Part shown: piece by piece, positions 46,201 to 61,200 of the stretch
How the letters are laid out: every line of letters begins with the position of its first letter
How positions within the stretch are numbered: position 1 is the first letter of the stretch
Assembly: GCA_903813345.2 (NCBI GenBank)
Contig: CAIIXF020000011.1
Location: forward strand, 35,810,166 to 35,874,165
Source: Owenia fusiformis
Lineage: Eukaryota; Annelida; Polychaeta; Sabellida; Oweniidae
Length of the DNA stretch: 64,000 nucleotides
Direction of reading: 5' to 3'
The notes under the pieces: model-generated
The model's database searches: none
What the model was told of the DNA's origin: nothing
What the model saw: the letters and a program-made list of their open reading frames with translations, nothing else
Made by a program: the position numbers and the translations under genes

Positions 46201-49200
46201 AATACTGTCTTATTATTAACTTGTTTAGGTGATGGTTGCAATCCTGGGATTACCATAGAACCAACTGGATGTCTCTCTAAGCCCTGTTTACATGATGGGG
46301 TCTGCTACGAAGACAGCCTTGGAGTATTTTGTGAATGTAATATTGTCTTATTGTTAACATGTTTAGGTGATGGTTGCAATCCTAGGACAACCATTGAACC
46401 AACTGGATGTCTATCTAAGCCCTGTTTACATGATGGGGTCTGCTACGAAGACAGCCTTGGAGTATTTTGTGAGTGCAAACACCCCTGGGATGGTATCCTT
46501 TGTGAGCTTGGAGTAGAGGAAGGTATGACAATCACCACTAGTTAAGAGAATTAAGACTCATCAATTCAGAACACTGTTTAGGGTTTAAATTAAAGTACCT
46601 GTGCAAATAAATCACAATTTTTGACTAGGCCTATGTCAATTTTTTTTTTTACTTCCTTGTTTTTAGGGTAACCATTCAAATCACAAGACTAATCAAATGA
46701 TGGATATGAAATTTTCCATTGTATTGACGTTTGCACCCTATACAGAAGCTGCTATAAGAAAACAAGCGGTGTGGATATCATGTGCACATGCTGCAGACTT
46801 TAACAGTCATTTTAGAATTTGAATTTAAGGCATGTTGGGTACTCGATTATATTCACTGAAAATTATGTCCATATTTGTGTACTTCATACTTTAACGATGC
46901 ACTACACATTCATCCTTTCTCCAAAGCAAAGAATTTGAAATTGCCGCTTTAATATACCATTTACAGCCTTCATTCAGTATTCATGATTGAGATGACCTAT
47001 CGATATGAATCATTTTTGAAATTTGAAAGTCATAAAGTTACTTTAAGTTTAAAAAAAGGAAAACAGTTAACCTGTATGTGCTATCTTTTAAGAAGCGGTG
47101 TGGATATCCGTCACTTTATGGACATCCGCACCACTTGTTAAGAGGTAGCACATTTTTGATCAATGTTTAAGTCTGCACTGTATGGCGTATGCACATGATG
47201 TCCTCACCACTTGTTTTTGTAGAGCACAGTCTGCATAGGGTGTTTGGAAGTGTCATTATGAGGGTTTTCATCTATAATCCTGTTCTCAGTTTTCTAAATA
47301 GCAGAAAACTATCATTTTACCATTAGATTAAAAAAATATCCTAATGCATGCTTTTAAATGCAATAGAGATAACTGCACTGTATTGATAAAAAAATTCATC
47401 ATGTTATTGTTGTTTGCAGATGTTTGTGCTGTAAACCCTTGCATAAATGGGGAATGTTGGCCAGTTGATGGACTCCCAAAATGTGAATGCTATGCAGGAT
47501 ATACTGTAAGTACTGTAAAGATGATTACTCCATCAAATGAAGTTTATAGGGATATTAACAACACAGTCTATTCATATCATCCATACTTCTGTCTGTACAT
47601 CCATCTGCCTTGATATAACTCAGATATATTGTTGTTTTATATACAGGGTGTCCAAAAAAAAACAGGACCGTAAGAAAGTTGAATTACTCGGTCAATTTTG
47701 CATATTTTGCCTTGAAATTTAAGAATTATTTAGTTCATTTGATGAGAATTTTGTTCTGAAAGTTTGATGATAATCTGTTCATTGTGTCAAAAACTACAGT
47801 CCTTTACAAAACATGCTCAAAGTGGGCACTTCTCCTCTCTATGCACAAACGAATCTTGCGAACAAAGTTGTTAATGACCCTTACCTATACACATTAATGT
47901 GGATGGTAAATATTGGGGTAGTTATTGCCCTCTTAAGATTGTTAGGGGCCTTTCAGTATACATATTGGCTTTGAGAAATCCTCAAAGATAAAAATTTGGG
48001 GGGTTTAGATCAGGCGAATGAGCTGCCCATATGGTTTGCATTCTGCAACTGATGAGCTGACCACCAAAGCATTGCCTAAACCATTTCAGCATATCATTTG
48101 TAGTGTTGGGGTGGTATTGGCTTGTTGAAACCACTGCTTAATTATCTCCTTAGATGTCCCTTTTGGTGCTTAGTGCATCCAAAACTTGGTGAGAACTTAC
48201 TGGTCCTTGTTCATGATGATAACAAGTCCCCAGTCACCTTCGAACCAAAAGGGACTGATGATTCCATGTTTCCTCATTGCCACCCAGGGAGTGCATTGTT
48301 CAGAATGCAATGGATGCTGTAACACTTCATCAGGAGGATGTAAGCCCCAGTAGCAATTGTTCTTGGAACAAACTTGTCAATTCAGAAAGACATGTGTGTA
48401 GGAGGATCATCAACAGCTTTGTTCGCCGGATTGAATTGTGCATAGAGATGAGATTTGCACATTTGGGGCATGTTTTGTTAGGAGCTGTAGTTTTTGACTC
48501 AATCAGTAGATTATTATCAAACTTTCACAAGAAAATTCACATTGAATGAACTAAATAATTTTGAAATTTCAAGGCAAAATATGCAAAATTGACCGAGTTA
48601 TTCAACTTTCTTACGGTCCTGTTTTTTTTTGGACACCCTGTACATGTGAGTTCAAGCCAGTATTGAAAATGATTGCTGATTTTCGAAATGTTTTTTTTAT
48701 TAGTATTTCTTAAGATTTATTCTGAGTTTTCTATATTTTATAGATACAAAGGGCTTAACTTAGGCACTCTCTAAGTAATAAATCTCTAATGAATGTATTT
48801 CATTACAGGGTAACTTTTGTGAGCAATTGTTGACTGTGGCTTGTATCGATGCCCAGTGTAACGGTGGTGTATGCTCAGGTGATGGGGTCAGGTGTATCTG
48901 TCCCCCAGGTCAATTAGGGGCCCTATGTGACAACACAGACCCATGCTCAGGTACGTCAAATTTATGAAAAAATATGAAAATTTGAGTGCATACAAATCTT
49001 GTATGAGTATTGGGAATTCATTTTAATGAACAATTAAACATTGATGGGTGATTGATGAAGAGTGTTTTTGGCATTGCATTTCAAGCATTTCAAGTGTAAC
49101 TGTACTTCCTCCATTGAGCATCCTTATAATGGTCAATAGACCTTCCTTATAATGATCAATAGACCTTCCTTATAATGGTCAATAGACCTTCCTTATAAAT

Positions 49201-52200
49201 CAAAACTCTTTTTGGTGAATGAAATAAACTAGAATATATTGGCTTAAGATTCACAATGTCATATTTTGCAAGTAGCAACATTTGTTAACAAAATGTTGAA
49301 TATTTTTTTTGAAAAATAACAGTAACTTTGTCCTAATTCTGCTCTGAAACTGTAAGAATGACATCATAACCAATAGGTGGCATTGTTTACTGGTTTAACA
49401 TTGAAATGAAAATCACAAAGCTATATTTTGGAGAACTTTGTATCATTATCAGAGCTGAGTATTTCAGGTACTTCATCAATCACTCTAATTTGTAATGTAC
49501 TTCCCTAAAACAAATCAGAAATTCAATGCTGGAACAGTGCTAAAAGTTGGTATGGAAATGGCACTGTATTTTAGTACCTGTCATGAATTTCAGTGTCAAA
49601 TTTGCACAGACAGAGCAGGTTTCGGAACGTTTTTGCGCCAAATTTGTTCAGTGCTGAAATGGCACCAAAGTATATTGGGCGTATATAAGAGCTGGGACCT
49701 GGATGTACATTTTTTCATGAATTTCATTATATCAGAGATCGTAAAAATGATTATGGGTGTGATTTTAGACAGCCCATGCTTAAATGGAGCAACCTGTCTT
49801 ACAATAGAGCTGACATATAGCTGTAAATGTATAGAAGGCTACACTGGGGTACAGTGTGAAATATGTCAAGGTATTTCAGTATGCTGCCTTGTGTGTGTTT
49901 AACGACTATGGTGTGGTGATTGCTTAGAATTGTACTTAGATATTGTGTTTTTTCATAGATGTCACTGCTGCAGCTTAAAACAGGGCTTGCATACAGTTTC
50001 ATTATTGGTTTCATGTCTTAGAATTTAATAACCTTATTAATTTTCCCCTCAACAAATTACTAACTAGCTTTCTCTTCTTACAACAGTAAATTTTTAGATC
50101 TGTCATCATATACATAACTTTTTTTATACAGACATTTGTATGTTTCGTAATACATTGGCATAATCAAAATCAGAAAATGATTTTGAAATATATTTCATAG
50201 TTGAAAAATGTTCGTCAGCTCCACGTAATTACAAGGATAAATCGTCATAGAAAGGTGCATATAATTTTATATCTTTTAATTAAATTAATACCATTTAGTT
50301 ACCATGTTGATTACTGAAAAAATGAAATATTTACTTAATATATTCTAACTGTATTTATTTCAATTAATCATTTTGTCTATTAATATTTCTTTGTTTTATT
50401 TTACTGATTTATACAAACTATTGTCAGTTGTATCCCTATGTATTGTAAATAGGTTACCCAGATTGTCTTCTAATTTATTTAAAATTGTTAGTTATGGGGT
50501 AGGACAGGACATCAGTTTCTGTCAAAAGAAGAAATAGTATACAATGGGGGATGCGGGTCTAGTTTGTTAATCTGGAAAGATTATTTTATGTACTAGTATT
50601 ACCATTATTTATGAATTTAAGTTTAGATGGTTTGTACTTAAAGTTGTCATGACAAATGATGTTTTAGGGGAGGGTTGGAAGTTGGAACTATTCACAATGA
50701 AATTGATGGTACTGTATATAGTCGAATTCTTAGGTTAATTGGACCTTCTTAGGTTAATTGGACCTTCTTAGGTTAATTGGACCTTCTTAGGTTAATTGGA
50801 CCTTCTTAGGTTTATTGTGCTTTGTGACAGAATGATTGTTTCTTGGTCCTACCCTTTTATAAAACCCTTTTATTTCAAATAGATAAACTATGAAATAATT
50901 TGTAGTTTCAGTAATGACATGCCTTTTTATTAAATATTACTTCACCTATTTAATCTAATTCACTAATATTATGATTTAATTATATTGAATATTTTATAAA
51001 ATTTCAAAATTAGAAATAAAATTCTAAAATCAATATCTCCGATAAAACAGATATGTTGTATCAATTATTGTTAAAGAAATACAAAATCAAAAGAATGTGT
51101 AAATTGAATCATCTTGCCTGTAGATCTAAAACAGTAGCTGTATGACAATTTATTTGTATTATATGATGTATTAATTCTTTTTTGTTTCATTTTCAAAGGT
51201 AGTAGCTGTACCAGTGAAACAACAACCCCTCGTCAAAGCACTACTAAGTCCCCTCCATCAACCAGCAAACTAACATCAACCAGTACGTCACCAACCACCA
51301 ACACACCTACTGGCCCTTGTCTATCGTCCCCTTGTTTACATGGTGGCAGTTGCTATAGCAACCAAGATGGCTACATATGTGTGTGTACGCCAGGTCGATC
51401 AGGTGTTATATGCCAGTTCTCAGAATGTGATGGTAATCCATGTTTATTTGGTGGCACATGCTCAATCACAGACACGGGGAGGCTATGTGAGTGTACTCAG
51501 GGACGATCAGGGACAATATGCGAGAATTCAGCCTGTGATACAAACCCGTGTAAATCTGGAGGCGTGTGTAGTATTGACCAATCAGGTGTGAGATGTAGCT
51601 GTCAGTCTGGGTTTACTGGAGTATTCTGTGAGGTTGCCCTATGTGATCAAGTCTCCTGCAATGAAGGCCAGTGTGAGATAAACAATGATGGACATCCAAG
51701 ATGCGTATGCAGTGGTGCTCTGGGGAAAAATTGTGAATTAAGTAGGCTAACCGATATTATAATAACCATAATGTTATGATCGCTAGACAATTCCTACTTC
51801 TAGGTCTTCTCTTTGAAATGTGTTCACCATATTTTCATTTAATATTTTTGGTTTAACATTCTCTTTTTATGACTAAACTGTTGGATTTTGTACAGTTCAT
51901 GGTTCCAATTTCTACAATCTTGAAAATAATGACACATATATATAAAGGTACCATGCTTGATTTATTCTAGACTCAATTGAAGTGACCCCCCACTTCAACC
52001 ACAGTTCTTTCCTGACTGTACCAGGAATGTTAGATGCAACACAGTTCCAGATAGAGCTTCAAGTAAAAGTAGAGTCAGAGAATGGTCTCATATTGCACGC
52101 CAGCCAGTTTAATGAACCTCTTGGCGACTTTCTTACATTTGGGATCAGCAATGGGAAACCAACATTATGGGTTGAGCAAGGTACATTTAAGTAATATAGT

Positions 52201-55200
52201 CTTTTATGTATTTTTTAAATCATTGAGCATTTTACTGGCATGGCTTTGAAGAAATCTCTTTATAATGTCCATGGTACAGAATGTACTGACTAGTGACTAT
52301 ATATATATATATGATTATATGTGCCTTCACACACCTTGGATGGTTGAATGCAACTTTACTTACATTAAACAATACAACCTTCTCTAGTCTCTATAAACAC
52401 TGAGCCATTTTTACACATTTTATTTTTTTGTAGGAACTGGCACCATCAAAGTTCAATCATCAGTCAATATACTCAATAAATGGACCACTGTTTCCATAAA
52501 TAAGTTTGCTCAAACCTTAGAACTAAGCATAGATGGCAGTATAGTTCAAGGTCAAACACCTGGATCCTCACGAGGGTTAGAGGTCAAATCAGAGGTGAAT
52601 ATAGGTGGACTCCCTGATTGGTCTAAATTGCATGACATCATCACCATTCAGGATGGATTCACTGGTTGTATTCAGTACCTGAAAACAGGTGTGCAAGGCC
52701 TAAATGACATTACATGGAATCTAGTTACTTCAAGTAGTGATGTAGTAAATTGTAATACATCACCTTGTCAGCATCTTACATGTCAAAATGGTGGAAAGTG
52801 CAGCATTATAGGTGATAGTGGGCACACTTGTCAATGTCCTGTCGGATTCAGTGGACCATCTTGCACAATAGGTGAGTCAAATAAAGCATTCAAAGGTACC
52901 ATAAGTTTGCCAGATGGAAGTCACATTTGGATCCCTCAACAAAATCTCTGGTGATTTATAAAATTTCATCTGATTTGTCATTAATTTCTGTTATAATTTG
53001 TGATTAAGGAACATAAAAATTTTACAGGCTTTGATAGACTATCTAATTTTTCAAACTTATGAAGAGAGTCACTCCCTGTTAACCCATAATTGATACTACT
53101 TCAAACAGTATACTTCTAGACATTTAAAATGCTCCATGTGATTTAGAAATAGTTACACATTTCTCTTTCCAAGTGTTGCCATTTGTGCTTCTTTATTATT
53201 ATTCACCATAGCACTCCATTTCATCGAGTTTTATAAATATTATAAAATCGTATTGTTTGTGTCCTAGTTAAACCAGTATCCGTGCCATACTTCCTTCATG
53301 AAGGCTATGCATCTGTGCTGTTCCCACAATCCTCTGAATCGTTGACAATGGAGTTTAGCATCAAGCCAAGCTCCAGTACAGGAATCCTCTTCTACATAGC
53401 AGAGTCAAATGATTTCTTAGGTATGAACATGACTATGTTACTTTGTGATATTTTTATGCATGATAAAAACAATGATTGCGTCACATATGCATTTAAAGTT
53501 TATTTTATTTACTTCTTTATATCTTATTTATACACTATAACAATTATACCGTTTCCATATGACATAATATACAACAACTGAATACTAAAAAACAAGTAAA
53601 AATCAAATATTTGTCAATTAAGTGGAAGCAGGTTATAACATTTTATACAATATGTAACTATAGTATAATTTAGCATTTCTAATGATTTAGAGCGATTCTT
53701 TGTGTTGTTACAATATAGCTTTTTATCACTTTTAGTCCTTGCCCTTGAGGATGGCCATGTATCTATGATAGTCAACCTGGGTTCAGGGCCAACCAGGGCA
53801 TCTAGTGAGGATATAGCAAGCATTAATACATGGAACAAGATCAAAATGACATTAAATGGAAGAATTGGAACATTGCGTGTCAATTATGGAGGCATAAAGA
53901 ATGTCACTACTCCTGGAGCAGCATTTGCCCTTAACAGTGGGGGTGTGGCTTATGTGGGTGGAGTTAGCCCAGAAGTGACATTGATTGACACTATATCAGT
54001 GACACAAGGTATGTACTTTACTGGTTACTTTTTACACAGTTTACATCATAAAACACCTCAAATGATAATGTAATAAAGTATTTTGGTAAAATACTCAACC
54101 ATAGAATTATTTTATAGGTTTTCAGGGTTGCATACAAGAAATTAAAATTGGTCCAAATACAATTCAGCCCAGTGATTATACAACTGGATATGGCATAGAG
54201 GAGTGCCCATTTGATCCATGTGATGTAAATAGCTGTTCAGATGGGTCCACATGCCTAGCAGAAGGAAATATTTATAAATGTCTATGCACAAAAGGGAAGG
54301 CGGGTATGTAGAATATTTAAGAGTTTCTTGAATATATTTGAATTTTACATTGAACATTGGTGCCATTCTATATTATATAATATATATTCTATATTATAAA
54401 ACGGATGGTAGAATATTGCATTTCACAAATACAAATTTTAGATATGTTAACATACACAAACCAGGGGTACAATAAATGAATAAAAAAAACTGTTTTTAAA
54501 TTTTCTTTAGTATTGTGTAGTATAAGCTATTATGGGTCAATTTATCATCGGTTTATTCTGTTGTATGTCTGGGAAGTGTTTTCCTTGTGTCCATAATTCA
54601 ACACAATATTAAGATATATTATTCCCTATAGGTCCTTTCTGCAATGAAAGTGTCTGTGATGTGTTACCAAGTAATGAGATATGTCGAAATGATGGAGTAT
54701 GTATTGTCAACGATAATGGTAGCACTCAATGTCTCTGCACATTGCATTACACAGGTTCTAAATGTGAAAAAGGTAATTGTGATATTATTTATACCACACT
54801 GCCATATCATGCAATACAGTAATTATCTCACTGACATGTGTCACAGTGCCATTCACTTTCATCCTGAATTTTAACAGGTTTCACTGAAATCCTTTAAGAT
54901 AATTAAAGTAGTTTTACAATGCAGCAAAAATGACTTATTGTATTTTAAATGATACTGTGACCTCATCTTGCTATATTTGTTATTCCAGATCTCAGATTTT
55001 CTCTAGCAAGATTTAAAGACAATGGTTATTTACGATTTAACAAATCGTTGGTATTTGACGATGCCACTAAAACAGGTATACAGATAGTATTTAGGATATC
55101 TGCTGGATTCACCAATGGGCTGGTCCTATGGTTTGGTCAGGTTAGTCCCTCCTTGTTTAAATGCATACCTTTTACCTAATGATTTGTAATTGTCAATCAG

Positions 55201-58200
55201 AAACGACATTTTAAAGAAAGTATTAAGGTAAAGCTTTAAGACAGTAGTGAAGCAGACTAAACCTGCTGTATTCAACATAGATGCCATTTAATCAGGAATT
55301 AAGTTGCACAAAAAATCATTTGCTTATTCGTTTAACATTCTAATTAAGATATATATGATTTTCAGAATCCTGGACATTTCTTTTCTATTGGTGTGGAGGC
55401 TTCAGTATTAGTTATAAGGTCAGTTTAATTTTTTCATAGTTTTATCAAAGGAGCAGGTAGGTTAGCGCAAACCATTTCAGATGATTCTTGAATTATGAAT
55501 ATTTTCTGATCATGAACACGGGTGTATCTTTTAGACCCATTAATTATCTTCAAGAAAAGTATATGTAATGATAATTAAGTTAATCAAACGCAGTGATCAT
55601 AAAGGGGCAATGGACCAATCAACATACTTTTTCAAAAATGTTGACCTAATTTTCACCAAAAGTGCAACATTTATAATATTGTTGAATGCATAATTAGAAT
55701 TTGTTTTGAGACATGTTATATTTCCTAAAAGGAAAAGTGGATTTCCCCAGGAATTAAAAGATAGTGAATTTGGATGAGACGAATAGATAGCAGTTCTTTC
55801 AAAGGGGAAGTGCCACTGGGAACAGTAATCTTAGAGGAATTCAGTTCTCCTTTGAAGATCTATTTGATACACCAAACTAAAGAATAGTAATGCATTAAAC
55901 ATTACGTAAAAAATGAGGTCAACATCTTTGAAAAAGTGTGTTGATGGGTTGATTGCAAGCTGAAATCTCCAAGTCCGTTTGACTTTATTATTATTGTATA
56001 TAATTTGTTGAGATAATGAACTCATGTGAAAGATATACCTGTCTTCACGGTCAGAAAATCGGCATAATTTAAGCTAAAACCATCTGAATTGTTTATGATA
56101 ACCTACCTGAACCTTACTCATTACTTGCATTTTAGTTTGTTATTCCTTGAAATGTATACCAATATATACATACCCTACTTGCCTCTTCCTCACCATCGGG
56201 GATCAAAATGTTTTATTGCTTGAAGTAATAATGGAAAATAGTGACACCTTCTATTTTGTGTTGCTTGACAAGGAAATTATGAATTGTCACAAACATGTAA
56301 ATAATTATAGCATTAATATTAGATAATTATTAATAATGGTTGGCCTTTTCAGTCTTAGGACAGTGGTATTCATATTTCAAGGCATTCATTAGTAAAGCTA
56401 ATTTTGTTCTTTAGCATTTATTTATACATGTTTGTTTTAACTTATTTCTTGTATAAGCATCATTCTGCTCTTTTTAATCAAAGTTTGATCAGAAACAATT
56501 CAATGATGCAAATGCAATATAATTCCAATAAATTGACTTTATTAGAAAAACATGACCTTTGAGAATAAACTGATGAAAGAGTTTGATTGATGCTATTCAT
56601 AGAGCAACAAAGTCGTCATTCAATTTTCTTTTGCTTCATTTGATTCACTGCCACATGACTAACCTTAATATCTATTCAAGTAAATGAATTGAAAAGTCAT
56701 TGACCTGCTTTATAAAATCACTAGAGTAAATAAATTGAATTCATATGTAAATAGAATTTATGTGCTAGTCAACTTTCTTGATATAGCACCTATCAATATC
56801 TTAAGCTATACCCAAATTTGCTTGCCAATAATAAAACCTGCTTTTAATTATTATAATCTGTGTCTCTGCTAGTTAAAAGTAATTATTCAATGATAGAAGT
56901 GCTAATTAACCTATTAGAATTTCATGATAATTAAGTTTAATTGAAACAGTCCAGTGAAAAATTTGGAATGAAAATAGTAATTTTACACACATTGAAAATT
57001 TTCAATCAAACATAGACTGTCAAGTGAACTAGAGACCTGACTCATACAAAAATCCTGTGCATTAGTTGAAAATGTCTTTGTTCTTAATAGTGTTGATTTT
57101 TAAATTCAAGTGTAAGACAAATTAATATTTTATTATATTAATATTAATAGAGTGGGTCAAACAATAACAAAATCAGACCTGTAGCCAGGATTTCTCGAGT
57201 GGAGTTCTCTTTTTCTTAAATTTACATGGACATTTGCACTGCGCATGCTATGTAGTTCAGTCCAATTGACTTAATTTTCATTGTATATACATTTCCTTCA
57301 TACTGAAAGATATATCTATCTTCGTGGTCAAAATACAGTTAATTATAGCCCTCTGAAATTGTTTGCAACAACCTATGTGGCCCTTTGTCTCACTAATTTT
57401 GCAAACCTTTCCTGTATTTCTCCTTTTTTATTGTAATGTGTAATCCATTTCATTCTGACACTAATCTTATTTTATCTAAGGTTTTATTTTTAAAAATACA
57501 TTTCATTATAAAATATTGATTCTAAAAGATTAACTGTTGCGTCAGTGTGAATTGGTAACTTTTCAAAAATTTTTTTATTTAGAATTGAATTAAATGGTCA
57601 ATTACTATGTTTAAATATTCTGATGATATTATTTTGCTCCTGTACATTCAGTCTTTGTTATAACTGAAACAGACTAATACACTACATATATGAACACAAC
57701 TAAGTGAGTGAATCTAATCTAATTTTATTTATGTTTGTGATAACCTGTGTGGCCTTTTGTCTTGCTAATGTTGTTAGGTTGTCTTTTGATTTTAAGATGG
57801 CATTTTTTGTCATTATTTTGTCCACATGAGCCAAAACTCAACACAATTAAATATTGATCATAAATGAGTATACCGTTCCTACATTTCTCATTTATTGAAT
57901 TGTAAAATGTAATCCATTTCATTCTGACACTCATCGTATTATTTAAGATTTAATTTTTAAAAATACTCTTCATTATAAAATATTGATTCTAAAAGATACA
58001 CTGATGCTTCATTGTGAATTCGTAACTTTTCAGAAAAAACTATGATTAAGAATTGAATTAATGGCCAATTATTATGTTAAAATATTCTGAAAAAATTTTG
58101 CTTCCAGACATTCCGCCCTTGTTATAGATAGGAACAGGACTAAAACACTACACTATGAAAACAATAAATGGTTCAATCATACCTAATTTCATTTATGATC

Positions 58201-61200
58201 TTTTTGGGAATTTTTGAACAGGAATTCGTAAGAACCTTTCGAACATGATAACAAATGCTATTTTAATACATTTTCCTCCAGAATTTTCCGACCTCAGCTG
58301 CTGGCTGGCAGTGTTGAATAGAGTTGTTTTGAAATCTTAAATTGATAATAGCAGCCCCAAGTAGGTTCTTTAATTATATCATATTGAAAACTATTTTATA
58401 ACCAAAACGCCTGAATGACAACAATTAAATCAGCAGTTCATGGCTCGTTTATACTAAGGAATGCCAATTAAATTAGGTGAGTGTCCATCATTTGAAAACT
58501 CTGTCCAGGCTACATCCTTGAGCGCTGTGATTTATGATGAGACCCATATTCTAAAATATATTTATGACCTTTATACGGCTACTGATTAAAGCATAATAAG
58601 ATATGAACAATGATGCCACTGACTTTAATAAGACCCTGCCTTTGATGTAAACTTAAATTAAACATGTTTTATTGATTGGCTTGGAACCTAGAAATACTCC
58701 TTTCAAGAGGTGTGACGTCACAGATAATTGACATCAGGATGAAGTGAAGTGATAAAAAGAAATCAGTCAGCAGTACAGTATAATTAGTATGAGATGGCTG
58801 ACAAGTGAAATCCTTCTATTCTCCTCTTAGAGCTATAATGGTCTCAAAAGGAGTGCATTCGATTAACTTAAGCTAATTGTCATTAGGCATAAGATTGACT
58901 GCCATTAAGATTTTGTATAAAAGTAAAAGTACTATTGTCTTCAATGCATTCATTAGCAATTTATGAACAGACAAAACTAAAAAAAAATTATATTATGTCT
59001 GTCTATGGATTGAGTTGTCTAAACTACCCCCCCCCCCCCGAATAGAATCAGAATTAAAAAGAACACAAGACCAAACCTTAAAATAATGAATTGGGTTCAA
59101 TATTATATTCACAGTTTATAATCTCACCACCATGACATGTTATAGTCTACACCTTTTTTGGATGGTGTTCAGCAGTTGGTGTTGGTGGTTGGTGTTCAGA
59201 TCTGTAACAAATGGCAAGTTTGGAATTTTGCATGTTAATGCCTTGTTATTATCAAGAGTTGAATATGTTGTAAATTGTTGATTTATCAACAAAGTATGTA
59301 ACTGACAGTGTACTCAAGATGTGAAGTGAAGGAGATTAAAATACTCAACATCGAAGTACTGCTCATCGTACCTTCATTTCCTGATAGTTTGCACACAAAG
59401 TAACTAAAGTCAACTAAGGAGTATAAAATTATTTAAAGGGGACAGTAAGAGATTTCCAGCAATATCTAGGAATTTATTTTTCCTTACTATAATGTTGACA
59501 TGTAAATTAATTGTATGTCTACACGTTAAAAGCCTTAAAGTTATATTTATGACTTGTTATCATGCTTGAAGGCATTAGGATGTGTTCAGACACAAAGGGA
59601 AAGCTACAAACAACCATAATGACACTTGTAAAGAATGCTATACTCTTTGAGGGCAATGTCCCACTGTATAACTATCTGAATAACTACAGTCCTGCAGAGC
59701 ACCTTTTGAACACATTTAAAAGAAACAATTGTATCATGTTTGTTTACATCTCAACTTTAAAAAATTGAAGGTTGAATAAAGTAAATAAATTAGTATTAAA
59801 ATAATGTAATGTAACACTTCCTAAAATTACTCCATGCGTTTTAGAAAGATGCCTAAGGTTTTAGCCTGGTTTGAAAAAACGATTGTGGATTTAAATCGTT
59901 AGGCGCTTTTAGAGTGTAGTGTAATAGATACAGATTGCCTTACCCGGGTTTTTACCATTTGCCCTAAGTGAAATAAGACGTATTTTGAATGCTACACATT
60001 CGGGCCACTGCAAAAATACAGGAAATGATGGATGGGACCCAAAAATGCAATAGGTCATCAAATTTTATCGCAAAAATTGAAAGTAACTCGAAAAGTAGTG
60101 GAGCGATTTTGTTCATATTTGATATGTGAACAATTTAAGCATGGCACATTGTCTAATAAAACTTTGGGGAGTAGTCAGCCATTTTGAAAAAAGGCCACCA
60201 TTTTTATGTGTGTTATTTTACAAGTACATGTATGCGATTTTTCAAAGATTTTATAGGTGGCTACTTAAAAGCATATTATTTCTTCTGATGACAACTTGGC
60301 TAGTGAGCAACCATTTTGAAAATGGTGGCCTTTCTGGTGTGTTGTTTTATGATGTTTGCTATATATTTCGTTCGTAAAATTGCCAGCCATTTCTGTTCGA
60401 TGGGATTCGCTACGCTTTGGCGTTGCCGTTGTTCTAGTTGTAGATGTACACATCTGCTGGATATTCTCCATATCTACATCGTTAAAAGTGCACGAAAGGA
60501 GTTTTAGAAATGACAGGTGTAATTTCAAAATAAAATTCCTAAGGCGCTTTAGAAATGTTTGTGTAATCAGGATGGCGATTTTGTAAAGTGCGTTAAACCT
60601 TTTTTTCAGGTGTAATTCCAGCAAATGTGCACTTGTATAAGAAATATAAATGTAATACATAAAATATTACAGAAGAAATCTTATCTGTATTGTTATTCAG
60701 ATTCTATTTGATAGATTAGTCAGAACTCTGGAAAGCAAATGAAGGGCATCTGCTTTGAGAAAATAATTCTAAGGATTGAATCTCACAACATGTTAGGGCT
60801 GAGACTGTTTTGGATAAACTATGTAATATGCTTGGTTCAAACAAATCAGAGTTAATGGCTGAAGCATTTGGATATTTTCCATTCACCTCCATGTTAGATT
60901 AAGAACATGTTGAGGCAAAGTGTCTACACTTCCAATGCTGTCATATACAAGAACAAGTCAATGCATCAATATACATTTTCATGATGTTGACAATAGTTTC
61001 AACCTAATGACACTCTTTTGTCCAATGTATTTATTTCAATGCATGACTTGACTTAATTTAAAAGTATCATTTACATGGAGTTATTGAAAGGAAAACTAGA
61101 TTCATCTAAGATTAGTGTTCCCATTAAGATAACTCATGCTATGAATAAATTGTATCTAATGCCCAATTTATTTGGCATTAAACATTGCAATAAAAGACTG

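Noticed and set aside
48122-48549. Plus-strand frames as a host gene
   Set aside because: They lie inside the mariner-type element. The only protein-like part ([11 protein letters not shown]) is a transposase tail.
54118-54127. Alternative acceptor TTTTCAG for exon 21
   Set aside because: Use of it would remove the conserved GFQ of the LamG closing motif. The upstream TTTTATAG keeps both phase and motif.
60265-60660. 131-codon minus-strand frame in intron 24
   Set aside because: There is no recognisable domain or splice signals, it overlaps low-complexity repeat pieces, and a start and stop at this length in 8 kb of intron is expected by chance.
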